Positions 33,473 to 44,520 of a stretch of DNA of 64,000 bases are shown here, piece by piece. The notes beneath the pieces were generated by a model. The model was given only the letters and a program-made list of their open reading frames with translations, was not told where the DNA came from and ran no database searches. Numbering within the stretch: the stretch's first letter is position 1; each line of letters opens with the position of its first letter. The stretch comes from Morinoia aosen (taxonomy: Eukaryota; Arthropoda; Malacostraca; Amphipoda; Talitridae). Where the stretch lies: positions 40,588,964 through 40,652,963 of the forward strand of contig CM059556.1 of the NCBI GenBank assembly GCA_030386875.1, in the 5' to 3' direction. A program made the position numbers and the translations under genes.

Positions 33473-33583
33473 TTTGTTCTGACGGTCCCTTAACTCCATT
33501 CTAAATGGTGCCTTCATCCTTCCTCTCTTTGATTATCTGTGCTGTGGTAAGGGAAGCTAAAACTTTCTTATAATCAGTCAATC
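33473..33583 (+). mobile_element. SINE-like family A, 3' end only
   Basis: CCTTAACTCCATTCTAAATG, GTGCCTTCATCCTTCC, GGGAAGCTAAAAC and a decayed tail CTTATAATCAGTCAATCC. The tail change from AATCTAATC to AATCAGTCAATC resembles the unit of the 67-bp array at 50036. Confidence 0.75.
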
Positions 33584-33659
33584 CTCCTTTGAGGGTTTTT
33601 GTGATTTTTGTACGCTCAACTGAGAGGTTTTTACTTTCTCTAAAGGGGTTTTTCTCCTT

Positions 33660-33677
33660 CCCCCCCCCCCCCCCCCC
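33660..33677 (+). repeat. Poly-C run, about 17 bases
   Basis: A homopolymer C run between two family A copies, flanked by TTTTTCTCCTTC and GAGGTGTTTTTCC. Length is prone to assembly error. Confidence 0.9.
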
Positions 33678-33699
33678 GAGGTGTTTTTCCCGTTTGTGG

Positions 33700-34067
33700 G
33701 GTGTGACAGGTTACAACTATCGCATCTATGGGGATTAGCGCTCCCAGGAAGAAAATTTGAGGTCACAAACTGAGAGTCAAGTAGGCCTTCTTTTTTGCTG
33801 AAATAGAATACTTTTTTGTTTAGTTTAGGACCATCTTCTTTAGCTCATTGCTGTCCTGTTTTCCCGCGCCTAATACGTGATCATTCTTCTACCTTCATCG
33901 TATTCAATAAACTTCTTTTTAAACTTGCTATTTACCTGCACCTTGAGCATGGATTTTGCGTGCCTTTCAAGTTATACTAAATGGTGCTTTTTCCCTCTCT
34001 TTGGAACGCCTCTGTTGGGGTTAGGGAGGCTTAAACTAACTTATAATCTAATCTAATCTAATCTGTG
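33700..34067 (+). mobile_element. SINE-like family A, full length with clear tail
   Basis: Head GTTACAACTATCGCATC and GGGGATTAGCGCTCCCAGG; body GGACCATCTTC, ATTGCTGTCCTG; GGTTAGGGAGGCTTAAAC; tail CTTATAATCTAATCTAATC continued by AATCT. The tail has four pentamer steps, the cleanest (TAATC)n in the window, and supports LINE-type retroposition. Confidence 0.88.
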
Positions 34068-34469
34068 GGGTGTGACAGATCTTTCCAGTGTGCAGGACAT
34101 TGCTTCTGGGCCATCTGCTGGGGGCAGACTAAACAAATTAACATATGTGCATTTACGGAAATATACCCGCTTATGAGTAGGAAGAAGAAATGATAATTTT
34201 TTTCGTGAGCGCATTTTTTTTATGGTGTGCGTGATTTAACTGATATTCAATTCTGGAAATATTTATGCTAATAAGCAGGAAAAAGCTCTGTTGACTTTTT
34301 ATAATAACCACAGTTAGTCTTCAAGCTTCCACTCCTCAAAAACTGTTCCGTTTCTTGACCACGTGGCTCTGACGGTCAGTCGCAGCTGGAAACCTGGCTT
34401 GATCTATTCTTCTTATTGGTACCGCGTTTGAACTGCGCTATATGGTGAACGCTCGTCCCATTATTCACT

Positions 34470-34675
34470 ACTAGTGTACACGGCCCGCAAAAAATAATTC
34501 AATATTTTCCTTCGATAAATGTTGCAGATCGGAAAACAAATATATCCACATCAATAGTACCCGCGTTAAAAGATTCTTGTACTTTTGCACTGGTGAAACT
34601 CGTGTCACCAGTGAACGTCTTTGAGGATCCTAATGAGCGTAAAAGAGAAACGGACCAACCAACTGAGTAACAACT
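34470..34675 (+). mobile_element. Family C copy
   Basis: CTAGTGTACACGGCCCGC, CAATATTTTCCTTCG, ATATATCCACATCAATAG, TACCCGCGTTAAAAGATTC, GCACTGGTGAAACTCGTGTC and GAAACGGACCAACCAAC in order. The GTCAAAAATGACG block is altered to GCAAAAAATAA. Confidence 0.7.
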
Positions 34676-34679
34676 GCCT

Positions 34680-35285
34680 ATTATTATGTAGACGATATTG
34701 AGTCACGTTGAATAGCTGAAAATAAAAGAACTACCCAAACAGATTTGATTTCCCAAACATTTTATTTGTTATGCTCTACTGCCCAGGTCCTGTTGCTGTA
34801 GTTTGGTGCATTTCAGTCGAGGGTGATGTTGTGTGACTGTGAGCCTGTGTGAAGCCTGCATGACGTGCTCATCACGCGATCCTCTCCGCGTGATCGTCAG
34901 CGTGTGTGTGTTGCTTATATGTGTAGGGAGAGCGTTCGCACATACTTGTATGAGTTTGTTTGGCTTGCTCGACTGATACATAAAAGCCCTAACTCGTATA
35001 TTGTGACAGGCCGCACGTGTGCAGGACCTGAACACAGCATCATGGCTGCATGTCGCAAGTATGAGCTACATGTCTTTATGCTACATCTTTGTGCGAGTCG
35101 AAATTACAGTGAGTTGAATTACTGTACTAGAATTAAAAAGAAATAGACTATCTTAATTCTGTAATTATTTGAAACTGTTGTTGGGAAAACTGTCCGTATA
35201 TGTTGTTGCGACTGAGAGAGGATCCTATTTTTTAGACCTTATTCTCAGGAGGATTCTATTCTCTCCGAGTTTATAGTCAGTGTAT
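34680..35285. other. No gene recognised
   Basis: Unique sequence with two overlapping short frames (34769-35035 minus and 34865-35146 plus) of no evident family. Confidence 0.4.
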
Positions 35286-35289
35286 CCTA

Positions 35290-35495
35290 TCCCCTCAGGT
35301 ATGCAACGGTTGTTAGCGCTCCTTATAAAATGTGAGGTCCCGTGCTGAAAATCAGGATCTATTTTTGTTCGTAGAGAATAGGGTTTTTGTTTTGTTACGG
35401 ACTATCGTATTCCGTTCACTACCGTCCATTTTTTTTAGCGCTTGTTGCTTTCTTCTTCAACATTCATATTGTTTCACGAACATCCTGTGTTTTAA
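35290..35495 (+). mobile_element. SINE-like family A, 5' part
   Basis: TTGTTAGCGCTCC, AAAATGTGAGGTCCCG, TTTTTGTTTTGTTACGGAC, CACTACCGTCCAT and TTGTTTCACGAAC. It stops before the TAAATGGTG block, so it is 3' truncated, which is unusual for a retroposed SINE and implies later deletion. Confidence 0.75.
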
Positions 35496-35943
35496 GTGAT
35501 GAAGATATTCTGGTTCGCAGTTCCACTCACTGTATATTGTTGATATAATTTCAACAGAATGATGTGGCGAAAACTCATAGTCATAACGTTACGATGTCGG
35601 ATGCGTACCTATAACTTCTCTGCACACACAGTAATAATTGTAATAGTGAAATAATATAGTAATAATATTGCACTATGAGCATTCTCATAGTTTTCGTGTT
35701 TTATTCAGTTCTTTCAATTCATATCAGAGTATATTAACAAAATTCATTGCTGAATAAATTTAAGTGCTGAGATTTTTTAAAGTGTGTGTGTGGTGTAGCT
35801 AATGGTAGTTACGGAATGTGTGTTGTGTCGCACGAGGTACTGTAGGAACGGAGAGACTCCCGCGCCGTAATCTGTAATTAAGCTCCCCTTCCACAGGGTG
35901 GAGTTCAGCCCGCCTTCCTGTGTGGCTCCCTCATGTGGGTGCT

Positions 35944-37040
35944 GCCTTGCTGGCACTGGCACCTTGCTGGCACTGGCGCCTTGCTGGCACTGGCGCCTTG
36001 CTGGCACTGGCGCCCTGCTGGCACTGGCGCCCTGCTGGCACTGGCGCCCTGCTGGCACTGGCGCCCTGCTGGCACTGGCGCCCTGCTGGCACTGGCGCCC
36101 TGCTGGCACTGGCGCCCTGCTGGCACTGGCGCCCTGCTGGCACTGGCGCCCTGCTGGCACTGACGCCCTGCTGGCACTGGCGCCCTGCTGGCACTGGCGC
36201 CCTGCTGGCACTGGCGCCCTGCTGGCACTGGCGCCCTGCTGGCACTGGCGCCCTGCTGGCACTGGCGCCCTGCTGGCACTGGCGCCCTGCTGGCACTGGC
36301 GCCCTGCTGGCACTGGCGCCCTGCTGGCACTGGCGCCCTGCTGGCACTGGCGCCCTGCTGGCACTGGCGCCCTGCTGGCACTGGCGCCCTGCTGGCACTG
36401 GCGCCCTGCTGGCACTGGCGCCCTGCTGGCACTGGCGCCCTGCTGGCACTGGCGCCCTGCTGGCACTGGCGCCCTGCTGGCACTGGCGCCCTGCTGGCAC
36501 TGGCGCCCTGCTGGCACTGGCGCCCTGCTGGCACTGGCGCCCTGCTGGCACTGGCGCCCTGGTGGCACTGGCGCCCTGGTGGCACTGGCGCCCTGGTGGC
36601 ACTGGCGCCCTGGTGGCACTGGCGCCCTGCTGGCGCTGGCGCCCTGCTGGCGCTGGCGCCCTGCTGGCGCTGGCGCCCTGCTGGCGCTGGCGCCCTGCTG
36701 GCGCTGGCGCCCTGCTGGCGCTGGCGCCCTGCTGGCGCTGGCGCCCTGCTGGCGCTGGTGCCCTGCTGGCACTGGCGCCCTGCTGGCACTGGCGCCCTGC
36801 TGGTACTGGCGCCCTGGTGGCACTGGCGCCCTGGTGGCACTGGCGCCCTGGTGGCACTGGCGCCCTGGTGGCACTGGCGCCCTGCTGGCGCTGGCGCCCT
36901 GCTGGCGCTGGCGCCCTGCTGGCGCTGGCGCCCTGCTGGCGCTGGCGCCCTGCTGGCGCTGGCGCCCTGCTGGCGCTGGCGCCCTGCTGGCGCTGGTGCC
37001 CTGCTGGCACTGGCGCCTTGCTGGCACTGGTACCTTGCTG
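35944..37040 (+). repeat. 17-bp GC-rich minisatellite, about 64 units
   Basis: The unit is CTGCTGGCACTGGCGCC. Block variants: about 34 standard units, then four CTGGTGGCAC units from 36559, eight CTGCTGGCGC units, three mixed units, four CTGGTGGCAC units from 36814, and about seven CTGCTGGCGC units. The two variant blocks start 255 bp apart, exactly 15 units. Since 17 is not a multiple of three and no phase has a stop, frames of up to 416 codons occur on both strands; they are artefacts. Confidence 0.98.
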
Positions 37041-37044
37041 AGTT

Positions 37045-38335
37045 ATGCACTTTGAGGGTACTTACACCCTGAGGGTATTTACACCCCCACCTTGAGGGTA
37101 TCTACACCCTCACCCTGAGGGTATCTACACCCTCACCCTGAGGGTATCTACACCTTCACCCTGAGGGTATCTACACCCTCACCCTGAGGGTATCTACACC
37201 TTCACCCTGAGGGTATCTACACCTTCACCCTGAGGGTATCTACACCCTCACCCTGAGGGTATCTACACCTTCACCCTGAGGGTATCTACACCCTCACCCT
37301 GAGGGTATCTACACCTTCACCCTGAGGGTATCTACACCCTGAGGGTTTTACTACCTCAGGGTACATGCACCCTGAGGGTACAGGCACACTGAGGGTACAT
37401 GCACCCTGAGGGTATCTACACCCTCACCCTGAGGGTATCTACACCCTCACCCTGAGGGTATCTACACCTTCACCCTGAGGGTTTTACACCCTGAGGGTTT
37501 TACACCCTGAGGGTTTTACTACCTCAGGGTACATGCACCCTGAGGGTTTTACACCCTGAGGGTTTTACACCCTGAGGGTTTTACTACCTCAGGGTACATG
37601 CACCCTGAGGGTACATGCACCCTGAGGGTACAGGCACACTGAGGGTACATGCACCCTGAGGGTACATGCACCCTGAGGGTACATGCACCCTGAGGGTTTT
37701 ACACCCTGAGGGTTTTACACCCTGAGGGTTTTACACCCTGATGGTTTTACACCCTGAGGGTTTTACACCCTGAGGGTTTTACACCCTGAGGGTTTTACAC
37801 CCTGAGGGTTTTACACCCTGAGGGTTTTACACCCTGAGGGTTTTACACCCTGAGGGTTTTACACCCTGAGGGTTTTACACCCTGAGGGTTTTACACCCTG
37901 AGGGTTTTACACCCTGAGGGTTTTACACCCTGAGGGTTTTACACCCTGAGGGTTTTACACCCTGAGGGTTTTACACCCTGATGGTTTTACACCCTGATGG
38001 TTTTACACCCTGAGGGTTTTACACCCTGAGGGTTTTACACCCTGAGGGTTTTACACCCTGATGGTTTTACACCCTGAGGGTTTTACACCCTGATGGTTTT
38101 ACACCCTGAGGGTTTTACACCCTGAGGGTTTTACACCCTGATGGTTTTACACCCTGAGGGTTTTACACCCTGAGGGTTTTACACCCTGAGGGTTTTACAC
38201 CCTGAGGGTTTTACACCCTGAGGGTTTTACTACCTCAGGGTACATGCACCCTGAGGGTACAGGCACACTGAGGGTACATGCACCCTGAGGGTACAGGCAC
38301 ACTGAGGGTACAGGCACCCTGATGGTGTTTGTGCC
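37045..38335 (+). repeat. 16-bp minisatellite with self-complementary core, about 70 units
   Basis: Main unit TTTTACACCCTGAGGG (16 bp), with a 23-bp form containing GGTATCTACACCCTCACC in the first third and GGTACATGCACCCTGA forms in between and at the end. Every unit contains ACCCTGAGGGT, a palindrome apart from its central base. CTGATGG variants are scattered in the later part. It follows the 17-bp array with hardly any gap. Confidence 0.97.
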
Positions 38336-38644
38336 CTGAAAGTATGATACTATAGTCAGTAATCGCCCATAGTTTAGCGAGGACGATTTGGCCCTCACTA
38401 AACTTTGTGGCCTGCGCACATGTGCGCCACGCTAATATCGACCCTTGCTAACATTGACGCTATCAACGTGTAGACTGGCGGCCCCATATTTGTTGTCGCT
38501 GGCCGGGTGAGATCATCTACACCAACACACGTGGTGTTGGTGACCTCAATACCATCTCAGAATGTTGTTGTGACCGCCAGCCTTGCTTGTGTTGTTAATG
38601 TGCTCCTTCATGCGGGTACAACTTTTGTTCCTATGGGACATTCC

Positions 38645-38998
38645 CCTTATGAGGATGCATCAAATGTATCTATGGGAATTAGCGCTCTCAAGGGGAAAAT
38701 GTGAGGGCCCGAGTTAGGTAAGCCTTCTTTTTATTGAAATAAAATGTTTTCATGTTAAACCCATCTTTTTTTTTCGGTTCTCTGCTGTCCTGTTTGTCAG
38801 CACCTAATTCTTTCTTCTTAAACTTTGATCTGGTTTCATAATCTTCTTTCTTGATTTGCTGTTTTTATGCCGCCCTTTCTGCGTAGATTCTGCGTTCCCT
38901 TAACTCCATTATAAATGGTGCAGTCAACCTTCCTCTTTTTTGGATCGCATTTGTTGCGAATAGGGAGGCTTAAACTAACTAATAATCTAGTTTAATCT
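38645..38998 (+). mobile_element. SINE-like family A, full length, first of a tandem pair
   Basis: Head TGTATCTATGGGAATTAGC, body CTCTGCTGTCCTG, CTCCATTATAAATGGTGC, AATAGGGAGGCTTAAAC and tail TAATAATCTAGTTTAATC. The next copy starts directly after the tail. Confidence 0.85.
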
Positions 38999-38999
38999 C

Positions 39000-39328
39000 C
39001 TATGGGAATTTGCGCCATCAGAAAGAAAATGTGAGGTCTTATTGCAGAGAATTAATTAGGCTTTGCTTTTGTTGTAATAGAAAAAGATTTTTGTTTTGCT
39101 ACGAGCGATCTAATATTTTTTGTTCGCTGCTGTCCAGTTTTTCAGCAGCTGTTACTGCCTCTTTCAAGTTCTGTCTCGTTCCTCAATCTTTCTTGTTGAC
39201 TTGGGTTTTATGCGCGGGGATCTTGTGTAGGAACACGCCTCAACTCCATACTACATGGTGCGTTCCTTCCTCCTTTCTTTGAAACACTTCTTTGGGGTTA
39301 GGGTTGGCTTAAACTGGTATAATCTAAC
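39000..39328 (+). mobile_element. SINE-like family A, second of a tandem pair
   Basis: CTATGGGAATTTGCGCCATC, AAATGTGAGGTCTTATTGC, CTGCTGTCCAG, CTCCATACTACATGGTGC and GGGTTAGGGTTGGC, then a short tail. It lacks the first bases of the head (ATACAACNATTGT), consistent with insertion into the tail of the copy before it or a dimeric source. Confidence 0.8.
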
Positions 39329-39506
39329 TGTGTGTTTTTTGTGGTGTGTGTGTGTGTGTGTGTGTGTACCAACGCTTCTGGGGATCGGGTGTTTCAAATT
39401 TCGTTGTGCTCAGTCGTTCTGTGTAGTCACGGCTTGACTAGAAAGACTCGATGAACATTTATACCGACTCTCTCTGACTACCTGTCTCTTCAGTCTAACT
39501 TTTTGC

Positions 39507-39583
39507 CGGTGCATCTATGTATGGTTTTGGCCGTATAAGTATAACTTTTGGACGCAGCGGCCAAAATTTTACATAGGTGCAAC
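39507..39583. other. 77-bp imperfect palindrome
   Basis: GGTGCATCTATGTATGG and TTTTGGCCG are mirrored by CGGCCAAAATTTTACATAGG and TGCAAC. Two arms of about 26 bases with a 24-base centre. Possibly a very small MITE; no flanking duplication identified. Confidence 0.6.
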
Positions 39584-39589
39584 ATTAAG

Positions 39590-40130
39590 AAAATTAGGCT
39601 ATGTCTAATATGACTAAGCTACTCGTGGTAAGCCTGATGAGGAAAATAAAATTACTCTTGCCTCTTGGGGCGAGAACTGGCTGGCACTGAAATGTCTGAC
39701 CAGTTTGATGAAATTGTGGGAAACGTTTTTTGCTAGTAGTGCTGGCACTGGCTAGTCTCGCTGGTCTGGTGGTAGTGCTGACAGTTTTGATACTGCTTGT
39801 AGTTGCGGAATTGTTAGTAGTATTGAAAGTTCCCGATTTGCGAGGAACGCTGACAGTTGCCTATTTTTTGTTTGTGCTGAGAGTAGCTGGTAATACTGAC
39901 AATAGCTGGTAACGCTCTCAGTTGCAGACAATTGGAGGCTTTAGGGCTGCGACAAGGCTCAGAGCAGTAGCTGTGGGCAGGCATAGGACGCTGCCGCCAG
40001 CCCGTCAAGGGACGCTGCTTGCGCCACACCACACAGGCACTTCTCACTTGATGTTTTATGGCCTGCGTTAACGAGATCACTTCGGACAAGGAGACCGCGA
40101 GTGTAGGTCTCTTAATATCGGCTGTATGAA
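39590..40130. other. No gene recognised
   Basis: Contains GCTGACAGTT/GAGAGTAGCTGG-like words recurring at 39735-39920 in a loose way, giving an open frame rich in Leu and Val (39730-39912). It is too weak to call an array or a gene. Confidence 0.4.
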
Positions 40131-40135
40131 GACTA

Positions 40136-40330
40136 GTTGAATTTTACTCGGTTTTATTTCTGTATGCGGGGGCGTTGAATTTTACTCGGTTTCGCGTTTG
40201 TAAGCAGGGCGTTGAATTTTACTCGGTTTTATTTCTGTATGCGGGGCGTTGAATTTTACTCGGTTTCGCGTTTGTAAGCAGGGCGTTGAATTTTACTCGG
40301 TTTTATTTCTGTAAGCAGGGTGTTTAATTT
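40136..40330 (+). repeat. 37-bp tandem repeat in alternating A/B forms
   Basis: All five units start GTTGAATTTTACTCGGTTT. A units continue TATTTCTGTATGCGGGG, B units CGCGTTTGTAAGCAGGG, in the order A-B-A-B-A. The true amplification unit is therefore a dimer of about 74 bp. The last unit is an A/B hybrid ending GTAAGCAGGG. Confidence 0.95.
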
Positions 40331-40844
40331 GGTGCTGTGTTGTTGTTGCGGAGTGTGGACGGTTGCTACCACTTACAAGCATAATACAAAAAGATATCAA
40401 TCCTCCATGTTGACTCTAGCGTCTAGAGTATATGTGTTTATCATATTTTTAAGGTTTTGTCTGGTTCATCACAGTTTTTAGTTTTTCTTGTTTTATCAAA
40501 ATTCAGGACTCAATATCTTTTAACATATCACACAACATGTTTAGTTATTGTCTTGTTCCATCATTCTTCATTATTTTATGTCGTTTAGCGTAGCGCAGGT
40601 TTTTTTTTGTTTCAAAGAGCACGATGCCTGCCACTACACACCCGTTTGTCATGCCATCGATTCTTGCACCAAGTGTTGCGCAGAACGAAGGAGTTAATAG
40701 TGCGGTGTCACCGGTTGAAAATCTTCCTAATTGTAGAAATAAGTTTAAATTTGATTAAGAGTTTTGTTTTCAAATATATTTTTATGAACTTTATTATTCC
40801 CCCTCACGGGGCACAGGATACGCTGTAACTTTTTACTTGTTTAA

Positions 40845-41130
40845 CTTGTGCCATGGGGACTGGCGCCCCCAGGGGGATGCTGTTAGGTCCCCTCAGCCAT
40901 CGGCAAGTCTTCGGGACTTCTATCTTTCATGCCCACTTTGCTTCTTCCAGTTTTCGTGCCTTTCTTCTATCATTTTATATTTTCTTTCTCGTCCTTCTCA
41001 ACTCAGTGTTTCTCAGCGTAGGATATCTTGCGTGGGAACACATGCGTGTGACATTTGCGCAGATTCCTCGTACGCTACAATTTATACTAGCTGATCCGTT
41101 CTCTTTCTTTTTGCTGTATGTGGCCAGTAG
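40845..41130 (+). mobile_element. SINE-like family B
   Basis: CCATGGGGACTGGCGCCCCC, GATGCTGTTAGGTCCCCTC, TTCGGGACTTCTATCTTTC, CCCACTTTGCTTCTTCC, AGGATATCTTGCGTGGGAAC and CATTTGCGCAGATTCC. The end is eroded. It lies just upstream of the LTR element. Confidence 0.75.
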
Positions 41131-41263
41131 GCCTTGAATTAACTAATAAAGTAACGAAAATTATTTTATTGCTCTTATTTTGCCCTTATTGCTCTCATGT
41201 TGCTCTTATTGCGCTGGTGAGGGAAATGAATAACAAGAGCACGACTGCGAAGGAAACTGGCAA

Positions 41264-42938
41264 TGTTGCGATACAGAGAAGAGGGTGGGTTTAGGACCCC
41301 CTTTCCATACGCTGAGGGAATTCCAACCCCCACACATGTTATAGTATTGTCCTTTATGCTTGCGTACACCTGCATACCAGACTTGGAGAATAAAAGAGTT
41401 AGCAAGATTAACACGAATTTATTGGGAAACACGTGGATAAACACACAAGGCATGGGGACGAAATAATTTGAAATGGCACAACTGCGTCAATGAAAAATAC
41501 GTAAGTTTCTACCGCCACAATATTTAAACACGACATCATACAAATGTGCTGCTTACCGAGCCTTCAAGTTACAAATACTCCCTCGTTGACAACGATTCAC
41601 GCATCCACAGTAACAGAAATCATAATATTTGCGAGAGTAACACATCACGATTTAACCTGGAATTGTGACACGGTGTCGAATCATACAACGGGAAGTCGAT
41701 CCTCGACTAAATAGACACAATAAATCGGTTGCCTATAAAATTAGATGATTCTTCTCGATACTTTGGAAAGCACTTATCTGTGTGCTGCTCTACATCTGAA
41801 ATTGAACTTCAATCACCACCTAAAAGAGCTCTCACAACTATGAAACACTCGCACTTTTGATAATAAATGATTCACTGATGGACATTCACTGACGATGCTG
41901 TTGCTCACTGCTGATGTTCAGCGTCGTAGCTTTAGGTTTGCTGCAGGTGTAGGCTGATGTCTTGCCCGCGCTGCAGCGATGCCTCTGCCGCTCCCTCATC
42001 GTGCCGCCGGCATTCCAACTCGAGTTCACAGCCGCCGTGGTGCCTGGAGTGTCTTAAGAGTCTCAATGGCAAGCCACTTCACTGTAGATTTGCGTGTTGC
42101 TTTACGCATTGTGGGTGGACGAACTTAACTGTTTGCCATTTGCAATGTTGACGACTGCCGCTGAAGTTGACTGTGAGTTCGACCCCGATGCACAGATGTT
42201 GAATGCTCTTGGTTGAATCTCCGACGCGTTTATTCATGACGATCACCGATGCGAGGCTGGTTTACTTCGATTAGGCTTCCTTTGTAAGACGATGCTTCAA
42301 TGACTTCCGACGTCCAACGTTATTTTATGTGCCTCGAATTATTAACTTTCAAGTTGCAGTTGGGTATAAGGCCAGCCGACGAGGCTGGCCTATTGTGTAG
42401 AACACCCTCAGACGTCTTGCGCAGTCTCTCACGTGTGTTCAAAAATTCCTCTCCATGCTTCCTCTACACTCCTTATATGTCTTTCGCTTCCCTCCTTCGA
42501 GATCGTTCTCGACGCTTCTATTCTACAGAGGCAGCATCTGCTACCTCATTGGCGGAATTCTTGCTCGTTCTGACGTCTGGGACTCTCATTGGTGCGTGTT
42601 GAGACACACCTTCTTGCGTCATACCTTTGGCGCGCGGTGATTCGCTTAGATTGTGTGGGCCTCTGTTACTACGTCACATCCGCCCAACGCCTTCGAAACC
42701 CCGGCTTGCCTTGTGATACCTCTACCCCAAACAATCGCCGCTTGTTTTCCCGACCGAACAGTTAAGAATTGTCCTTAACACACACGTGTAAACTTTGGTC
42801 CACATTCTCACGCTCAAGAATAACAGTGATAACGGTTTTTACACATTTTCTTAAAGAGAAGTATTTTTGCAAAAAAAATAAAATATGAATTTACGAGACA
42901 TGTTTCCCAAAATCTTGTGAGGGTAGTATTTCTGGACA
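41264..42938. mobile_element. Left LTR, 1675 bp
   Basis: Starts TGTTGCGATACAG and ends TATTTCTGGACA. It is preceded by GCAA (41260-41263), which recurs after the right LTR. Every part I compared with 47912-49586 is identical at a constant offset of 6648, including frames and the terminal 60 bases. It contains the hairpin GGCCAGCC-GACGA-GGCTGGCC near 42370-42390, a TATA-like GGGTATAAGG just before it and AATAAA near 42887. TATA-like and polyadenylation words exist on both strands and do not settle the orientation. Confidence 0.95.
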
Positions 42939-43589
42939 ATACCCTCATCGCCCCAGAAAAATTTGGGCCAACTTGCAAAGTTGGTTCAAATTTTCACCCG
43001 TTAATTTTAATTATGACCGTGACGTATCCCTTACGTTAAAAATTTAGAAAATGTTCACCCCCTTTATTCAATCCCTTCGCTTTTCCCGACATGAAAATAT
43101 CCCTACATCTCACCTCATGGTTTACCTTTTTGCAACACGCCTATGTTGACGCATTTATAAAAAATTCATTAATACCTGACACACACTAAATAATTGAAAC
43201 GCATCTCTTACACACATTATTGTAGTACGCAAATAGCAAAGAACACAGTAAAGATACCGCACATATCCAACAACTTGAACGCATAAATAAAACACACACG
43301 ACATATTATTCTCGAATTGCCCTCGGCAATTCATCGACATAGATAAACATATCAATTAGAGAACGAAAAATCGGCGAATTTGTTACAAGCAGAGACATCC
43401 TTTCAGCTTTCTCGGTTGCAATCCACCTAAAAACACAATCTCAAATGGAGGTAATTTTCCGACCTCAAGTTTTCTTCCTCATAATTATCATTTCATCCTT
43501 TGATTCAAAGTAGACATTTCCTTGCAACAAACTTGCTGTTGCTCCTCCTGCGCGCCTAGTTACAGCTTGTGGTTGTTGTTCCTGTGACT

Positions 43590-43680
43590 TGTTGCTCCTC
43601 GGCTTGCTACTGATCCTCGGCTTGCTACTGATTCTGGCTTGCTACTGATCCTGGCTTGCTACTGATACTGGAGAGGGCCC
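43590..43680 (+). repeat. Short tandem repeat inside the LTR element
   Basis: GGCTTGCTACTGATCCT and one-base variants recur about four times with a period of 18-20 bases. Confidence 0.8.
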
Positions 43681-44309
43681 CCTGCTGAGAATCGAAGTTA
43701 CTGAAGCCTTTCCATAAAAATTCATCCTTGGCGTCCCGTGAATTCGTGGAAAATTCCGTAGATCCTCGTTGCGTAAACTCGCGGACAAATCCTGTAGATT
43801 ACGGCGTCAATACGCGTTGGACTCCCACGTCGGAGCTCATAAGCTCTTTCATTATAATTGTAGAAAATGAAGCACATTTATTTGCGAAGACCTTCAGGTT
43901 TTGTTCTCAGTCAGCTCGGCGCCTAGCATGACATCAACCCCTTAGGTTCGCGTTATAGTGCCAAGATCAACTTCCGTAAATACGCGTTTAATTGTCTAAC
44001 ATGGTTACTTGGTAATCGAGAGACAGCGCATTACATGGTCGCTCAACGTAAGAATGGTTCCTCGGTTTCCTTCAAATCTGCCTTGAGTGAGGCGGACGTG
44101 AGCTACGCGAAGAATTCCTCCATACACACATAAAATATTTAATTTCCGGTATCCTCAACCAACTCTAGACAAAGCCGAAATTCGTTCGACGGTGTTACTA
44201 ATCGGTCAAATCACCTCACAAGACTATATGAACATTATTACACATGATGTACGAACTCGCAGGAGATTTACCTTGTAGGCCGAAATCCTGAATACGCACC
44301 AATAAAAAA

Positions 44310-44520
44310 AACACATATGCATTGGGTATTGTCAAGGCGTCTAACTTTACATTATACTCTGCCGCGAAGGCTTTTCTAACGATCAGACATTATGACAACA
44401 CCGACACACCAGAAAAATTACACATACATTGGGTACTATTAGGTCATCGGACTTTACGCTATACTCGGCCGCGAAGGCTTTTCCAGCGATCCGACATTCT
44501 AGCAATACCGACATACAAAG
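44310..44520 (+). repeat. Tandem duplication, about 105 bp, inside the LTR element
   Basis: CATTGGGTATTGTCAAGGC, ACTCTGCCGCGAAGGCTTTT and CGACACACCAGAAAA recur as CATTGGGTACTATTAGG, ACTCGGCCGCGAAGGCTTTT and CGACATACAAAGAAA. The two copies are about 15-20 percent diverged, so the duplication is far older than the insertion dated by the LTRs. Confidence 0.85.

Noticed and set aside
35777..37072. Long open frames (up to 416 codons) on both strands with Ala/Pro/Gly/Gln or Trp/His-rich repeats
   Set aside because: They are produced by a 17-bp unit without stops in any phase. All frames on both strands are open at once, which no real gene requires.
37045..38335. Telomere-like sequence (GGGTTTT words)
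   Set aside because: The 16-bp unit is not a telomere repeat of any insect known to me (usually TTAGG), and it lies inside unique DNA.
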